Below, in pieces: positions 43,526 through 43,541 of a DNA stretch of 43,541 bases (position 1 is the stretch's first letter; every line of letters begins with the position of its first letter). The notes beneath the pieces are model-generated. The model did not search any database and had not been told where the DNA came from. It saw only the letters and a list, made by a program, of their open reading frames with translations. The position numbers and the translations under genes were made by a program. Source of the DNA: JBKHXF01 sp046566145 (GTDB lineage Bacteria > Actinomycetota > Nitriliruptoria > Nitriliruptorales > Nitriliruptoraceae); the NCBI GenBank assembly GCA_046566145.1, contig JBKHXF010000014.1, forward strand, positions 1 to 43,541, in the 5' to 3' direction.

Positions 43526-43541
43526 GGTGCTCCGTCACCCG

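Overview
The window is about three-quarters G+C. Almost every gene has a G/C-rich third codon position, and GTG starts outnumber ATG starts. DUF222-type HNH endonuclease, a fused CobA-HemD enzyme, an ACT-domain malic enzyme, sortase-signal surface proteins and leaderless promoters all fit a chromosomal segment of an actinobacterium (Actinomycetota), possibly a deep or little-studied lineage; the genus cannot be read from the sequence. No phage, insertion sequence, CRISPR array, rRNA or tRNA was seen. The left end cuts an HNH endonuclease gene, and the right end stops just after a promoter that fires out of the window.

Layout. 1-2.5 kb: HNH endonuclease (partial), aldo/keto reductase, small cyclic-nucleotide-binding protein. 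2.6-6.2 kb: exported Asp-box beta-propeller, thioredoxin-reductase-like ferredoxin-NADP reductase, AlkA-type DNA glycosylase. 6.4-9.5 kb: four-LysM lytic transglycosylase facing a 5'-3' exonuclease/MarR operon. 9.6-13.3 kb: SDR, protein of unknown function (162 aa), CobA-HemD, histidine phosphatase, all rightward. 13.3-17.5 kb: alpha-hydroxy-acid oxidase, EamA exporter, DUF2087 regulator, coiled-coil lytic transglycosylase. 17.7-21.4 kb: sortase-anchored penicillin-acylase-like enzyme, a GNAT remnant, and two tandem paralogous small membrane proteins. 21.5-26 kb: two ABC-F ATPases flanking a 161-aa paralog of the 162-aa protein. 26-31 kb: extradiol dioxygenase, amidohydrolase, GGDEF-EAL protein, secreted Ala/Pro-rich protein. 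31.3-34.6 kb: fatty-acid oxidation pair (thiolase plus FadB-type enzyme). 34.9-38.5 kb: an unusual two-gene unit, an internally duplicated protein followed by a PqqD-like/M50 membrane metalloprotease. 38.5-43.5 kb: malic enzyme, citrate synthase, YceI protein, nitroreductase, MarR regulator.

The most interesting candidate system is the 34.9-38.5 kb unit. A small duplicated protein without a signal peptide is separated by a 19-bp hairpin from an M50 protease that carries an N-terminal RiPP-recognition-like domain and a C-terminal exported domain with two CxxC pairs. Other notable points are a 25-bp divergent intergenic region with two overlapping -10 boxes, each serving a leaderless ATG; two pairs of paralogous proteins of unknown function; a penicillin acylase with an LPXTG wall-sorting tail; and MarR-like palindromes laid over promoters near the YceI gene and the right end.

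Central metabolism is represented by beta-oxidation (acetyl-CoA production), citrate synthase (acetyl-CoA use) and malic enzyme (malate to pyruvate), but they are not in one operon. Cell-wall functions (two lytic transglycosylases, a sortase substrate) are scattered.
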